DNA of 64,000 nucleotides from Gnetum montanum (lineage: Eukaryota > Streptophyta > Gnetopsida > Gnetales > Gnetaceae). How positions within the stretch are numbered: the stretch's first letter is position 1; each line of letters begins with the position of its first letter. The position numbers were made by a program, and so were the translations under genes. The notes under the pieces are model-generated. The model was not told where the DNA came from, searched no databases, and worked only from the letters and a program-made list of their open reading frames with translations. The DNA is taken from assembly GCA_015680685.1 (NCBI GenBank), contig MNCI01005055.1, forward strand, positions 55,644 through 119,643. The letters are read 5' to 3'. Below, piece by piece: positions 47,991 to 59,489 of this stretch.

Positions 47991-48290
47991 AATAAATTTT
48001 TTTTAGTAAAGTTGTTCAACATAATTAGGCTGGTTTCAAAGAAGCTAGCTTATGAAGGAGAAATGGATAAACAAACTCCAGATACATTAACGTAGGAGCT
48101 TACATGTAGAGGCCAAAAATGCAAAACTAGTAATTAAAAGCGAAAAGAGATGGAAAACTAAAAATATGCTAATAATTAAGATATCATATAGATATGCTAA
48201 CAATTAAGGTATCGTATGTAAGAGAAATAGTAGGAAAACTACAAATAGACTATCAAATACATCAGCTTATGATCAAGAATTTAGGCAAAG

Positions 48291-48308
48291 GTCCTTCTTC
48301 TAGCATTA
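48291..48308 (-). other. Candidate primer binding site of element B
   Basis: The minus strand reads TAATGCTAGAAGAAGGAC five bases after the LTR end. It resembles the element D site (TGGTGCTAGAATGAGGGC), with the first TGG altered to TAA. Confidence 0.45.
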
Positions 48309-48313
48309 GAAAC

Positions 48314-49417
48314 TATAGAAGCTAAAAAATTCGGTGCTAGAGTGCTAAACATTTTAGCACAAGATAGTTTAACCTTGGATCCAAATGGACCTCAAAAGAG
48401 GGTCTAAAGCATCTCAAATGATCTAGCAAATTACTTGAGGACTTAGTGGATCTATTACCAAGTGTTAAAAATTTGTATGAAATGATAATTCTCAACATAA
48501 ATAATTTAAGCAGCAAAGGAATAAACAAATCATAATAATTACACCAAGGGTTGTAAATTTCTATTAAATGTGAAAGAAAGAAAAATTTAAAAAATATAGA
48601 TTATAGACTTTAAAAAGAAAGGAGCATATTTGATGAAATGTAATTAGATTTGCACTTGAATGCTCAAATGATCTGCTAAACTCTATTGATCTACCACTAG
48701 TTCTCTCCATGAAGATTATTCATGTTGGGTAGGCTAGTTATAATGGTTATGAACTTTTGAAATCTACATTTCTTTGAATGTCTTTAGTTTGAGTTTGCAA
48801 AAATTTTAAAAAGTCCTAAAGATATGCAAGACGTTGGCTTAAATAGGTTGAAGCATTGTTGATTTTGTGTTGTTAATTGTCGGCTAATTGCTACAACATG
48901 TCAGATGATTATGACAAGCGTAATCTATAGCATGTGACTGCCAACATGATTAGGCATTTGGCCCAAAATTGTAGTGTAATTGAAATTTCCCATCAACATA
49001 TATGACATTTTAGGTGTTTTTATGCTACTGTAATTGGCATTTCCACCACCCAAATTTGCAACTTAGGAACCTCTAGTGTATAGAGCTTTTCTAACCAATG
49101 TTGATAATGTTTTTGGGCTATTTTCTCACCATATAAATTACCAACGTTTTTGCTCATGCCACCAAATTTTAGCAATGTATTTACATTTTTGGCATTAATA
49201 TGCCAACTTAAATGATACTTTTAGCTTGTAAACTACAAATTCCATCTTTTTACATCATAATGTATTTAAACTAAGTTGGAGCAAAAATCATGAGGTGGGA
49301 TTTTTCATGGGAAAATGGACAATTATTTTTGCTTTTTAAATTTTGATTAAATTACAATGTAAAAACTTTGGAAATTAGGCTACATATGCAAATGGAAATT
49401 CTACTTAGGGTGTTTCA
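48314..49417 (-). repeat. Element B 5' LTR
   Basis: It aligns with 31511-32635 in the same orientation, 16.8 kb away. It ends GTGTTTCA on the plus strand (minus start TGAAACACCC), followed by the CATAC duplication. Confidence 0.85.
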
Positions 49418-49422
49418 CATAC
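49418..49422. repeat. Target site duplication CATAC, right copy
   Basis: It matches 31506-31510. Confidence 0.8.
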
Positions 49423-49830
49423 ATACATGACTTCAAACAAGTCTTGGATCACTTAGAGCAAGTTTTGAAAAGATATGTCAAAATGAATCTAAAGCTCAAT
49501 TGGTAAAAGAGCCACTTAATGGTCCAAAACAGTATAGTTCTAGGACATAAGGTAACTTATAAAGGAATCAAGGTAAATCTAGAAAAGATTAGAGTCATTC
49601 AAAACATCATTCAAAGATCACAAATAGTCAAAAAAATTGAATCATTTCTTAGCCATACATGATACTATAGGATATTCATTGAAAATTTCTCAAAGATTGC
49701 AAAACTGCTCATTAAACTAATAAAGAAGGATGCATCATTTCAAAGGTCAAAATAATGTAAGAAAGCATTCAAGATCCTCAAACAGAAACTGATTGAGATA
49801 CTAATCCTTCGAGCACTAGATTGGTCTAAG
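49423..49830 (+). pseudogene. Element A reverse transcriptase, 3' portion
   Basis: HDFKQVLDHLEQVLKRYVKM continues the catalytic palm left at 31505. The thumb follows with VIQNIIQRSQIVKKIESFLS, IENFSKIAKLLIKLIKKDAS and KKAFKILKQKL. The frame is held with few stops, so this segment gives clear proof of the split. Confidence 0.85.
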
Positions 49831-50195
49831 CCTTTTTACATTATGATAGATGCTTCAAACTATGCATTGGAAGTAGTGTTGACTCAACTTGGTGACTAGA
49901 AATGACCTTATTACTTATATTGCACTAGTTGAAGCATCACTCATACCCAAATTAATTATACCACCATAGAAAAGGAGATTATGATTGTGGTATACATACT
50001 TGAAAATTTTAGACATTATGTGCTTGAGCATGCTATCTATGTTCATACTTACCATAGTGCTATTAGGTTTTTAATGAATAAACCAATAGTAAGTCCAATA
50101 GTAATAACATGGATCATCATCATACAAGAATTCAATATAATAATTATTGATAGGAAAGGAATTGAAAATGTTATACTTGATTACTTGTCATGATT
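49831..50195 (+). pseudogene. Element A RNase H
   Basis: PFYIMIDASNYALEVVLTQL (catalytic Asp in DAS), INYTTIEKEIMIVVYILENF and RHYVLEHAIYVHTYHSAIRF are present, then ENVILDYLS at the end. In HTYHS the family's Asp of TDHS is lost. There is one RNase H only, with no archaeal-type copy, unlike G and F. Confidence 0.85.
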
Positions 50196-50379
50196 AAAAT
50201 GAGAAATTTAAAAAAAATGAAGAACCACTATTAGACTAATTTTCTAATGAAATTTTATTCAAATGGATAGAAATGGTTGTAGACTCAATAGTAAGGTTAT
50301 GGATTATTGATAACATAACATATCTAACCATACACAAACTTCCTATTGAATGGGATAAGAATCTTAAAGAATAGTTTCT

Positions 50380-51535
50380 CCACAAGGTAAAACGATATAT
50401 GGAAATTAATGGAAATCATTACAAGATATGCATTGATGGATTGATAAGATGGTATGTTCTAAAAGAAAATAAAAAAAGAGTACTATAAGATACACATGAA
50501 TGAACATGTGGTGGTCACTATATGGGATGACGAACAACATTGAAATTGATGATGGAAGGCTACTTTAGGCTTACCATATTTAGGAACATACATTGATTTT
50601 CCCAATCTTGTGATAGATACTAGAGAGATGGAGGACTAATTGCTAGAAATGAAGAGCCATAACAATAGATAGAACCATTGGAATCCTCCAATATTTGGGG
50701 AATTGACTTTATAGGACCCATCATAACAATGTTGAATGGATAGTATTACATGATAGTAACTATTAATCACTATACTAAGTGGGTGGAAGCAGCTATACTT
50801 AAGGAATGTACAACCATCACAGGATGCAATGTTCTTTCAACAACATGTGATGAATATATTTTGAGTACCATGTATGATAATATTTGAAAACCAAACACAT
50901 TTCATTAGAGTTATATTTAAGAAGCTAATGCAAAAAATTGGGATCAACCATAAATTCACTACATCTTCTCACCTTGAAGTGAATGGTCAAACTAAAGTGA
51001 CTAATAGAAAAATCGCAAGAATATTAACTAGAACCATTAGTTGATATAGGAAGAAGTGGAGCACTAAAATTTGTGATGCTTTATGGACATATAGAACAAC
51101 CTAGAAATTTTCTATAAGGTATTCACAATATGAGTGTTTTTTATGGAAAATTTCCTACTCTACTAATCCAGGAAAAACTAAATACCCTTGCAAATATTAG
51201 TGTCCTTAACCTATCCATAAACTTAGCCTAAAAAGAATGCTTAATGAATCTTAATCTCTTGGATGAAAATCAATTGATGACTCAAACAAGTAAGAAAATC
51301 CATACAAAGAATTCTAAATGTAGACATGATGCTAAGATTAAACAAGTTTTCATCAAGCCCCATGATAAAGTCCTTTATTATAACCTTAACCATGTTCCAA
51401 AAAAGGCCAAGTTTCAAACCTTATGAGAAGGACCTTATATCATTCATGCTATATACCAATCTAGTGCCATGTAAATTGATCATCCAATGAATCCAAAAAA
51501 AACTTATTCTTATCAATATTCAATAGGTAAAACCA
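50380..51535 (+). pseudogene. Element A integrase
   Basis: A zinc-finger approach with ETRCGGHYMGRT-like fragments is followed by WGIDFIGPIITMLNG and MIVTINHYTKWVEAAILKEC (first catalytic Asp region). The second Asp is near 50876 in degraded form, and NGQTKVTNRK has the catalytic Glu changed to Lys (about 50984). The C-terminus includes CRHDAKIKQVFIKPHDKVLY. It is inactive. Confidence 0.8.
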
Positions 51536-52194
51536 TTCTGTCACTTTTTCTAGTCCTCTAAAGTCTCTACCTTGCACACAAGATTGTTTAACATCTATTT
51601 AATCTTTGAAGTTTCCTCTTTTGACAATAGCCATTGGGGTATCAACTAGGAAACTTAGGCATCATACTTTCTTTCTACATTTCTATTATACTTTCATATT
51701 TCTTACCAATTTTTACATTCTTTGATATCTTTCCTATTCTTTTATAATTTTTACATTTCTTATTACTTTTCATTCTTTAATATCTTTCATATTCCCTTTA
51801 TGTTTTTTTAATCATACCTATTTCTCATTCTTCTATAATTTCTACTATATTTCAATGTACATATTTTTGTTGATTTTTCTAATAAAGTGTAAAGGAATAA
51901 ATAAAGACGTAGTCAAAACAGTGAGAATTTCACCCTATGTTATCAAATCATTAAATAGCTAATTACATATATAGTGAGACCACACCATCCATTCACTCAT
52001 TTTTAATAAGAGGAGGTTCTTACCATGGATATAATGACATTCTTTTCATAAGAAAACTAAAATAAACTAGTGCTTATTATGCCTAGATGGAAGAGTGAAA
52101 CACCAAGTGAGAATGAAAAGGTTGTGATATCAAGGAAATTTTTGGATTCTCTGAAGCTACTACTATAAGTCCTATCCTACTATGAAGTCATATT
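51536..52194 (+). other. Element A 3' flank, T-rich
   Basis: Repeated TTTTTACATTTCTTATTACT-like phrases occur around 51690-51850. No LTR boundary was recognised and no gene was seen. Confidence 0.4.
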
Positions 52195-52821
52195 TGTAGC
52201 GACTGAAAATTTTGGTGGCTGGAAACACCGAGAGGTTGTCAGGTGAATAGCTTTAACCCCAGATCTGTGCAAGGGCCATCCTGGATAAAACGGAAATGGG
52301 GCACCCTGAACGGTCTGGCCGATTAGCTAGGGACTTAACCGATGTGACTTAACCTTTCGTAAACATTGTTTTAGGTGCAAAACATGCGATATTTAACTAA
52401 TAATCAATAAATGCAATGATAGAGAAAATGATGTCAAACAATTATGACAATAAATAATTAACAGAGTGACTGGGATAAGAAAATGTACCATTGCAAAGTA
52501 GCGAGTTTGATTCTCTTCTTTGCTTGAAAATGTATAATAAGTTATACAATGCTGGAGGTGCACAGAGTCCAAGAATGATCAAAATACTCGAAATACCTCA
52601 ACTATGTTTTCAAGTACAAGCTTAAGAGCTAATAGTACAAAGTGCCAACAAGCAAAAAGCTAATGCCAAGTGCCAACGCTAAAAGTGTCGACTGCAGAAA
52701 TTTGCCAACCAGGGGGATTCTCAATATTCCAATCAAGTGATGTCTCAATTTGCCAACTGCTAAAATTTGTCAACCTCTTGAATTGCTAATTTTCCAACCT
52801 TTTGAGTGTTTCTCATTGGGG

Positions 52822-52829
52822 TATTTATA
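52822..52829 (-). promoter_or_regulatory. TATA box in the LTR of F
   Basis: The minus strand reads CCCTATAAATACCCC about 1.18 kb into the LTR, a plausible retrotransposon promoter. Confidence 0.55.
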
Positions 52830-53094
52830 GGGCTAGGAGCACGTGAGAAATGATCCTTGGATGACATGTGTCCTAGACCCACAAAATGCTGACGTGTCCA
52901 TACTGCATGAACATGCAAAATTGGCTGTGAACTTTTCACATTGCAATCATGCTATTGAAATTGGAGATGCTAGAATAAAATATGTCAATAATGTATACAA
53001 GGAATGAGGCACACTAAAGTAGCATAGCTACCTTCTACGTTGTGCTATGCTATGTAGTGTAGCATGTCGGCATAGTGTAGCTACTTGCTACGCT

Positions 53095-53118
53095 GTGCTA
53101 CACTATGTAGCGTAGCAC
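53095..53118. repeat. Near-palindrome of TAGCGTAG type
   Basis: The arms GTGCTACACTA and TGTAGCGTAGCAC pair except for one C/T difference. It is the best of several clusters in this LTR (also about 53232, 53410, 53607 and 53692). Confidence 0.8.
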
Positions 53119-54005
53119 AGTGTAATCATTAGTTCAAAAAAGAAATTTGCATTGAAGTCAACTGCATTTGTTGGAAGCTTCGGGGCATGTCAGGTCAACT
53201 TTTGTAGCATTTTGTTTGATTTTCATCTTTGCTACGCTACGCTACATAGCATAGCAGCTACCTTCATTTGCGACCCATGTTGAAATTGCAAATGCTTGCT
53301 TGGTGCTCTGATTATGCTAACAACTGCAACTTTTTCCTTTTATGAAGGGAAGATTTTGAACTTGCTGAACTTGCATTTGGGACACTCATTGCTACTTTTG
53401 AATCATCGATATGCTATGCTACGCTATGTAGTGTAGCACAACGTAGCAACCAACATATCCTACTTTTTGCTCAATTCGCCACTTTCTAGTAGGAGATTTT
53501 TTTTTTGCCAAAGGACTTGAAGTCAAACAAGGCAACTGGTTTTGAAGGCTAGAGTGCTTGACGAGTGTAATTGGAATTTCTAGGTAAGCTAGGCCTTTCT
53601 ATTTTGCCTTTGCTATGCTGCGTAGCATAGCATAGCGTAGCACTTTTTTCTGCAATAGTTTGGTTGCCTAAGAAACTGTCTTCTAAGGCCTGCTACACTA
53701 CATAGCATAGTAAACTTCTTCACTAGAAAAACTGTTAAATTTTTTAGCACATCCTGAGCATTGCCAACAACTCCAAGTGTGGTTTCTAAGTAAACTATCA
53801 GCCAGGTGTGTTGTCCAGGTGATCAGGCCAAAGAGTCCATTGGGCCTGTCGGCACTAGAGGTAGAAAACTTGCCAGATTGGCCAATTTGAACTTAGAGCA
53901 TTCATTTCTTGCCAAGTGGTCATGAGGCTACACTTGTGGAAATTCTTGCCTTAGTTTCAAGACCTTGGTGAAGCAAGAGTGCCTTGAAATTTTTAGGGTG
54001 TTTCA

Positions 54006-54020
54006 TTGGCCCCTCTTTAT
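54006..54020 (-). other. Polypurine tract of element F
   Basis: The minus strand reads AAAGAGGGGCCAA before TGAAACACCC, the same as in G and B. Confidence 0.75.
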
Positions 54021-55370
54021 TGACATATGGAAGAAAAGCCCGAGAGGAATGGACAACGAATACGAAACAACACAAAAGACAAGATGCCAACATCGCTCTT
54101 CGGTAATCATCAAGATGTCACTTAGTTATGCTTGAGAGTGCTAGGATGGCTGTTCAACGAAAGGGGAAAGGTTAAACTAGGGGGAGTAGGTCTTGGAAAA
54201 TGGTAAAGATGAGACTTAGCAAGGTCCCTCATCGAAATTCTTGTGAGGGAGATGTTTGCATGGTCATCTTTACTTTTTCTAACCTTTGACCTCTCGCCAA
54301 AATGCTTAGAGAGGGTCATTGCAAAATAGCTGACGTGCAATTTTTTTTAGGCACACTTATTTTTTACACAAGCTTTTGTTCTTTTACACTTTTCTTTTGT
54401 TGTTCTTCCATTTACATTTGCAAACAACCTTGTCGTAGGATAGGTGTTTCTTTCCCAGGATGAGTTACATTACATTTATGTGGGGCTTTAACCTACCTAC
54501 AGATGCTTCCCATGTGGTGAGTTGCATTACGTGCATCATGGACTTTGCGGTTGGGCATATGGGAGGGCTTTACAAGCATTAGGAAAATTCGTAAAATAGG
54601 TGAAAGTGAGAATTGTGAGTGTAAGGAACGAGGTAAAGGAGGTTAAGGGAGAGGACAAGATATGCACTCCAAAGTGGCTAAGCTAGTCAGGACGACCACC
54701 TTGGAATGATGTAGTGTCCTATCTCCATGGCGAAATGCACCTCTAATTGACGCCCCTCCGATATGTATCCTGCAAACACAATAGAGATCAAACAAAAGGA
54801 AGAAACCATGATGTAAAACAAAGGCAAGGGTCTTTCTTACATTGAACACTGCTAGAACAATGGACGTTGTTGTTGAGCCATTCAATGTCCAAACTAGAAA
54901 GGCTAGCAATAGTTCTAGTAGCATCCGCATGGAGAGGTCAGCATCGAGGCAACTAGGAATTGCGATGATGTGAGTGCTCAGGAGTCTCCATCCAAGGAAA
55001 ACATTATGCATTTCAGCTATGAGATGGGCTACCAAATACCTAAACATCTTTTGGGCTCAGGCAACTGCGGGGGCTGGAGGATAGCAACATTATGGCTGGG
55101 CCACAATAGTGTTGGGACTCTAGTAGCAGGTGTTGACCAGGGAAGCTACTACCAAGGTGATGAGCCATGATGGTGGTAGCTCTGGAAGGTCAACAAGATG
55201 TTAGAAGACATATTTGGAGGATCAGCAAGATGTTAGGGGTAATGGCATTGCACATATTCCCAAGGGTGTTTTCTTAGCATCATGAACTACATTCGAGAAC
55301 TGTAACATCCTACCCTGTGTTGCCACTGTGCACGCTCAGTTTTTTTTAGTGTCATACATGCATGCCGAGG
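54021..55370 (-). other. Element F spacer between integrase and LTR
   Basis: A 134-codon minus-strand stretch (54643-55047) contains FLVWTLNGSTTTSIVLAVFN but is unrecognised. The plus strand also has a 66-codon stretch. It could be a decayed extra ORF; nothing can be named. Confidence 0.35.
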
Positions 55371-55379
55371 TCATGCCGC

Positions 55380-55850
55380 AAACCAAGTTTAAGGTCCTGA
55401 TAGACCATCTGGTGTGCTAGTTTAAGGTCCTAGCAGACCATGGTGCACTAGTTTAAGGTCCTAGTAGGTCATTATGCTAGTTTAAGGTCCAAGAACTGTG
55501 CTAGTTTATAATCATAGCAGACGGTCGCTATGCTAGTTTATCATCGTAGCGAATGGTCATTGTGCTAGTTTAAGGTCCTAGCAGATCGTTGTGCTAGTTT
55601 ATCGTCATAGCGGATGGTGGATTGGCCAGTTTAACGTCGTAGCGGACACTCTTTGCTAGTTTTATGTCATGCCAGAAAATCTATGCCAGTTTATAGTCAT
55701 AGAAAAATACCTTTGCCAGTTTTACATCATAGCAAACTTGCTTTGCTAGTTTTACATTGTAGCGTATGTTTGCTTACTTTTGCTAGTTTTACGTCGTAGC
55801 GGACATTTGCTTACCTTTGCTAGTTTTACATCATAGCAAATGTTTGCTAA
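55380..55850 (-). repeat. Tandem array CTAGTTTAAGGTCCTAGCAG in element F
   Basis: About twelve units of 33-45 bp appear on the plus strand as GCTAGTTTAAGGTCCTAGCA, drifting to GCTAGTTTTACGTCGTAGCG. On the element's own strand the unit is CCTTAAACTAGC, as after the integrase of G. The right half has TTTTAC in place of TTTAAGG, so two sub-families are juxtaposed. Confidence 0.9.
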
Positions 55851-55899
55851 TCTTGCTCATGCATTAGATGTAGTATGGCTTGAGGTATGAATGATTTAC

Positions 55900-57020
55900 A
55901 AGATTTGTGAACTCATTGCTATCATGTCTACTAGCTTAAAGGTCCTATTCTCATAGGCTTTTGTGACCATCAACAGACCTTCCCAGTTTGCTGAGAATTT
56001 GTTCACATGCTCACGGATAGCCTTGAGAATGAGGTCCCCCTTTTGTATCGGTTGTTAACATGGGTTTGCATGATTCTTCTTCCATTGCTTGTTTTGATAA
56101 TTCTCTATGTGACCAAGTGCCTGTGCACACTTCTCCTCTATGGAGTCGAGGTCGATGATCCTTGACTCATTGTTCTAGGCTTCACTCATGGTGTTCGATA
56201 GGATCATTCAAAGTGACAGTACCTGCAACTCAAGAGGTAACACTTCTTTAGATCCATAAAAAGTACTATAATGTGTCTTACCTATCATAGTCCTGCACGT
56301 CATCCTGTAAGCCCACAACACATAGAGGATTTGCTTATGCTATCACCTCTTACTGTTGTTAAGCATTTTCTTCAGCAAGTTGATGATGGACTTGTTCATA
56401 GCTTCTATTTGTCCATTTTCCTACAGGTAGTATGGCAAGGAGAATGATTTCCTAATGCTAATATTATTTTAGAAGGTTTTGGTTTTAGCACTACTAAACT
56501 ATGGCCCGTTGTCTATCACAATAGTCATGGGAAGCCCAAACCTTATCACGATGTTGTCTAAGATGAAGTGGCAAACCTCCATCCACTTTGTGAAATACTT
56601 GATGGCAGTGATGATGAAGCTATGCCCTATGGAAGACTTAGGCATGATAGGTCCTATGATGTTTAGTCCCCATCATTGGAAAGGCCACGTGATCTACGTT
56701 GGATGCAACTCTATAGGCGAAACGTGTATAAAATTTTCATATCTTTGGCACATATCACAAGTCTTGATTTTGACTAGGAAATCATGGTCCATGTGAGGCC
56801 AGTAGTACCCTAGGCATTTGATTTTTCCAGCCATGGCCCTAGGTGCTATGTTTCTACCACATAGTCCCTTGTGTACTTCATTAATGACCTTCTGCGCTTA
56901 CTCCTCATTTACGCATGCTAGCCATATCCCGTCATAGGAGTATTTGCATAAGGTGTTGTCTCCCAAGAGCATATATTGTCGAGCACACTTGCAGATCACA
57001 TCTCTCTAGGTAGATGTCAA
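55900..57020 (-). pseudogene. Element F integrase
   Basis: On the minus strand, IGHSFIITAIKYFTKWMEVC carries the first acidic region. MTIVIDNGP (about 56508-56530) keeps the second Asp and ENGQIEAMNK (56391-56420) keeps the Glu. They are followed by VLWAYRMT, STFYGSKEVLPLELQV and the C-terminal IQKGDLILKAIREHVNKFSA. Upstream (56800-57000) is the His/Cys approach. Stops are few compared with G, so F looks younger. Confidence 0.85.
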
Positions 57021-57041
57021 TCTACTTAGGGGCTTTCCATG

Positions 57042-57600
57042 TTACAGGTAGGCCTTAATGTTGGTGTACCACTCTTGGGTGTCTGTAGCGCTAATAGAGG
57101 CTACATGAACCACTTGAGTGATAAGCTTCATACACTTGGTAATTGAATATGGTAGACTTGTAAATAGGTGTGGTGGCACATTTAATACTAGGGTGGCCAA
57201 GGTGTCTGCTATGGCATTTTCATTGCATGGCACATTTCAAATGTCTATTTTCACAAATTGTTTAGGTAAAATTTTTTCTAGGTCGCAGTAGGGTTGCAAG
57301 TGTGTAGCTTTATAGGCGTAGACTTCAGTGATTTGATTCACAATGAGTTGTGAATCCCCGCGAATCGCCAAGTGCTAGATATTTAATGCTTGGGTTGCTA
57401 AGAGGCCCATGAGTAACCCTTTGTACTCTACCATGTTGTTTATACAAAGGAATGCAAAACGATAAGCAAAGGGTTGCATTTCCCTAGAGGGGAACGTAAT
57501 GACGATAGTTGCACTACCTCCTCGCATGGTCAAGGCACCATCAAAATGCAAAGTAACTTCAAGATGTGATGGAACAAAATTGATAGTGGTAACATGCTCG
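57042..57600 (-). pseudogene. Element F second (archaeal-type) RNase H
   Basis: Minus strand: HFDGALTMRGGSATIVITFP, CINNMVEYKGLLMGLLATQA, LAIRGDSQLIVNQITEVYAY and then ENAIADTLATLVLNVPPHLF. Asp (FDGA), Glu (VEYKG) and Asp (RGDS) catalytic positions are all kept. This extra RNase H is diagnostic of the Tat group. Confidence 0.85.
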
Positions 57601-57659
57601 TCAAGGAATTCAAGATCTATGATTGCCTGATCATCGACAGGTGAGGTCGTGAGTTGTGT

Positions 57660-58010
57660 AGTTATAGCTTAACCTTTCGTCGATGATTGGCTCACATAAT
57701 GCAAATCAAATTCTGTGGTTATAGCTTTCCACCGAGCTATCCTGCTGCTCTAATAAAGATTGTTTGTGAGAGCTTGGAGTACATTACTCTTGCAAACGAT
57801 GTTAACCTTGCTACCAAACAAGTAATGCCTCCATTTCTTTAATGCAAAGACTAGGGTAAGGCAGTTTCTGTCCACCTCATTGTATTTTGCCTCATACACT
57901 ATCAATGCATGACTTAGATAATACACTAGAATTTCATAGCTATCATCTTGTCTCTAACATAACAGTGCCATGATAGATGTGTCTGAGGTGCAAGGTAGAT
58001 GAAGAAGGAC
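57660..58010 (-). pseudogene. Element F first RNase H
   Basis: Minus strand: YLSHALIVYEAKYNEVDRNC, LVFALKKWRHYLFGSKVNIV and RIARWKAITTEFDLHYV. It corresponds to element G at 5622-6110. The first strand is disturbed by a stop and frameshift near 57958. Confidence 0.8.
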
Positions 58011-58018
58011 TTATCCCT

Positions 58019-58860
58019 CTACGGTGGGTACACAATCAGGAAGTGTAAAAGCTCTTTCTTCAGATCATCAAAGGCTTGTTGGCATTCTGTTGTCCATTGG
58101 AAGTTAATTCCCTTCTTTAGTAGATGTTGCATGGGATGTAATTTTTCTATCAACTTTGTTATAAACCTCCTGATGAACTGTACCCTACCTTGTAACCCAT
58201 GCAATTCTTTAAGGCTTGTAGATGGCGCTAGATTAACTATGGCCTTGACTTTGTCAAGGTCCACTCATATTCCAGCCTCCGATACTACAAACCCTAACAT
58301 GTGTCTAGTCCTCACCCCAACGACATAATTTTTTTGGTTAAGGTGTAAATCATGCATCTAGCAACACTTGAGCACTACACATAGATCATTGGGATGATCA
58401 GCTACCTCTTTATATTTGACTACTATGTCCTTGACGTAGTCATTCAGTGTTTCTAGGATGTAGTTGCTAAAGATGTATGTCATGGCTTTCTAGTAGGTTG
58501 CTCTGGTGTTCTTGAGTCCAAAGGGCATCATAGTATAATAGAAAGTACCCCATAGGGTCATGAAGGTTGTTGTTAACTAATGCTTTGGGTTAATGTGAAT
58601 TTGGTTATAGTTGGAGAAATCGTCCATGAAGGATAACAAGGCATGACCAGCCGTAGTCTTGATGAGTTGATCGATATTTGGTAGTGGAAAATTCTCTTTG
58701 ATCGTGGCCTTGTTCAGATCCCAGAATTCTATACAGATTCGTATTCCTCCCGTTTTCTTAGAAATAACAACGATGTTTGACATCCACTTTGAGTAATCAA
58801 GTACCCAGATGAAATCAACCTGATAGAGCTTGGTGATTTCATCTTATACGACTAGTGCGA
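58019..58860 (-). pseudogene. Element F reverse transcriptase
   Basis: Minus strand: MSNIVVISKKTGGIRICIEF, FPLPNIDQLIKTTAGHALLS, FMDDFSNYNQIHINP and TLWGTFYYTMMPFGLKNT, then TY-stop-KAMT (the family has TYQRAMT). The catalytic YxDD reads YVKD, so the first Asp is lost. The thumb (LDKVKAIVNLAPSTSLKELH, GLQGRVQFIRRFITKLIEKL) is well preserved. Confidence 0.9.
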
Positions 58861-59300
58861 TCTCTTGTTTAATCTTGCGAGCCTTTTTCTTAACTACTTT
58901 CATCCACGAATCTAAAATAATGTTGTGCTATATGATCCTTGAATCTAAACCCGACATGTCATTGTAAGATCACACAAATACTTCAATGTTATTCTGCAGT
59001 ACCTTGGCTACATCTTTGTGCATTTTCGAATCTAGGAGGGAGCTATGCTTTAACATTTTTATTTTCCCCATTGATGTGGTCATAGGCATCTCAATGAGAG
59101 GGTCCTCAGTTACACCCTAGCCTCTAAATCTAGGACTTGGACCAAATGTTCAGGCCAGTCTAGGGATGTTTCTAAGGAAGCTACAGTGCTTTCTACGGGT
59201 GGATCCCAATCTATTGACTCTGGGTTCAGTTGTCTTGCAAGCTTGCCGTGTGGACCTATCAAGGCTAGAGGTGAAGAAAGATTATGATATGTTTTCATTC
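58861..59300 (-). pseudogene. Element F protease-RT linker
   Basis: Minus strand from a Met at 59298: LSSPLALIGPHGKLARQLNP, SIDWDPP, then LDWPEHLVQVLDLEARV and a TAG. Beyond are IEMPMTTSMGKIKMLKHSSL and the NDMSGLDSRI segment leading to RT. Upstream of 59300 the frame is lost and no protease is seen. Confidence 0.75.
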
Positions 59301-59489
59301 TTTCTCAACTTGCTACAATGAGATGAATGCCTAGTCAAGGGATACCTATTTGTAGCAACAGTGCCTAGCAAGCATTTGTAAAGCAACAATGAGATGTGAA
59401 CAGTTGAAATAACTATAAAATATGACGCAAAATTTGCAACTTTCCAATTTAAAGTCATAGCAGACTACCTAGATACAAAAGTGTAAAAC

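Larger units (their letters stand above)
31511..49417 (-). mobile_element. Element B: 17.9-kb nested Ty3/gypsy element carrying a LINE and element D
   Basis: Direct repeats of 1125 and 1104 bp bound it, with CATAC duplications outside. The purine tract adjoins the left LTR and the primer site adjoins the right one, so the polarity is minus. Gag (about 46650-45700) and protease (about 44950-44330) are readable. A linker relic like that of elements G and F is at about 33840-33970, but no reverse transcriptase or integrase was found. Subtracting D (3.1 kb) and the LINE (about 4-5 kb) leaves roughly 10 kb. LTRs are strongly diverged, perhaps a quarter of sites in the part compared. Confidence 0.85.
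27050..51535 (+). mobile_element. Element A: gypsy retrotransposon split by element B
   Basis: Gag, protease and the first part of the reverse transcriptase are at about 27560-31505. The rest of the reverse transcriptase, RNase H and integrase are at about 49423-51530. The break falls inside the RT, and element B with its own target duplication fills it exactly. Gag and protease match element C in order and sequence. Every domain has many stops, so this is the oldest layer of the nest. LTRs and exact outer ends were not identified; 27050-27560 shows no coding similarity. Confidence 0.8.
52195..54005 (-). repeat. Element F 3' LTR, rich in CTACGCTA palindromes
   Basis: 1811 bp, plus-strand TGTAGCGACTG to GTGTTTCA, fixed on one side by the polypurine tract. 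The TATA box TATAAATA is on the minus strand (52822-52829). Five or more clusters of CTACGCTA/TAGCGTAG inverted motifs occur between 53030 and 53715. The other LTR of this element is not in the window, so the outer end is a call from sequence form only. Confidence 0.7.

Noticed and set aside
52195-54005. A solo LTR independent of element F
   Set aside because: The polypurine tract and the pol on the same strand follow directly, so it is the 3' LTR of F.
55380-55850. CRISPR-like array of short repeats
   Set aside because: The spacers are themselves degenerate repeats of the same unit, so this is a plain tandem array.
56479-56796. 105-codon plus-strand open frame in the integrase of F
   Set aside because: It is opposite the clear integrase core with catalytic motifs on the minus strand.
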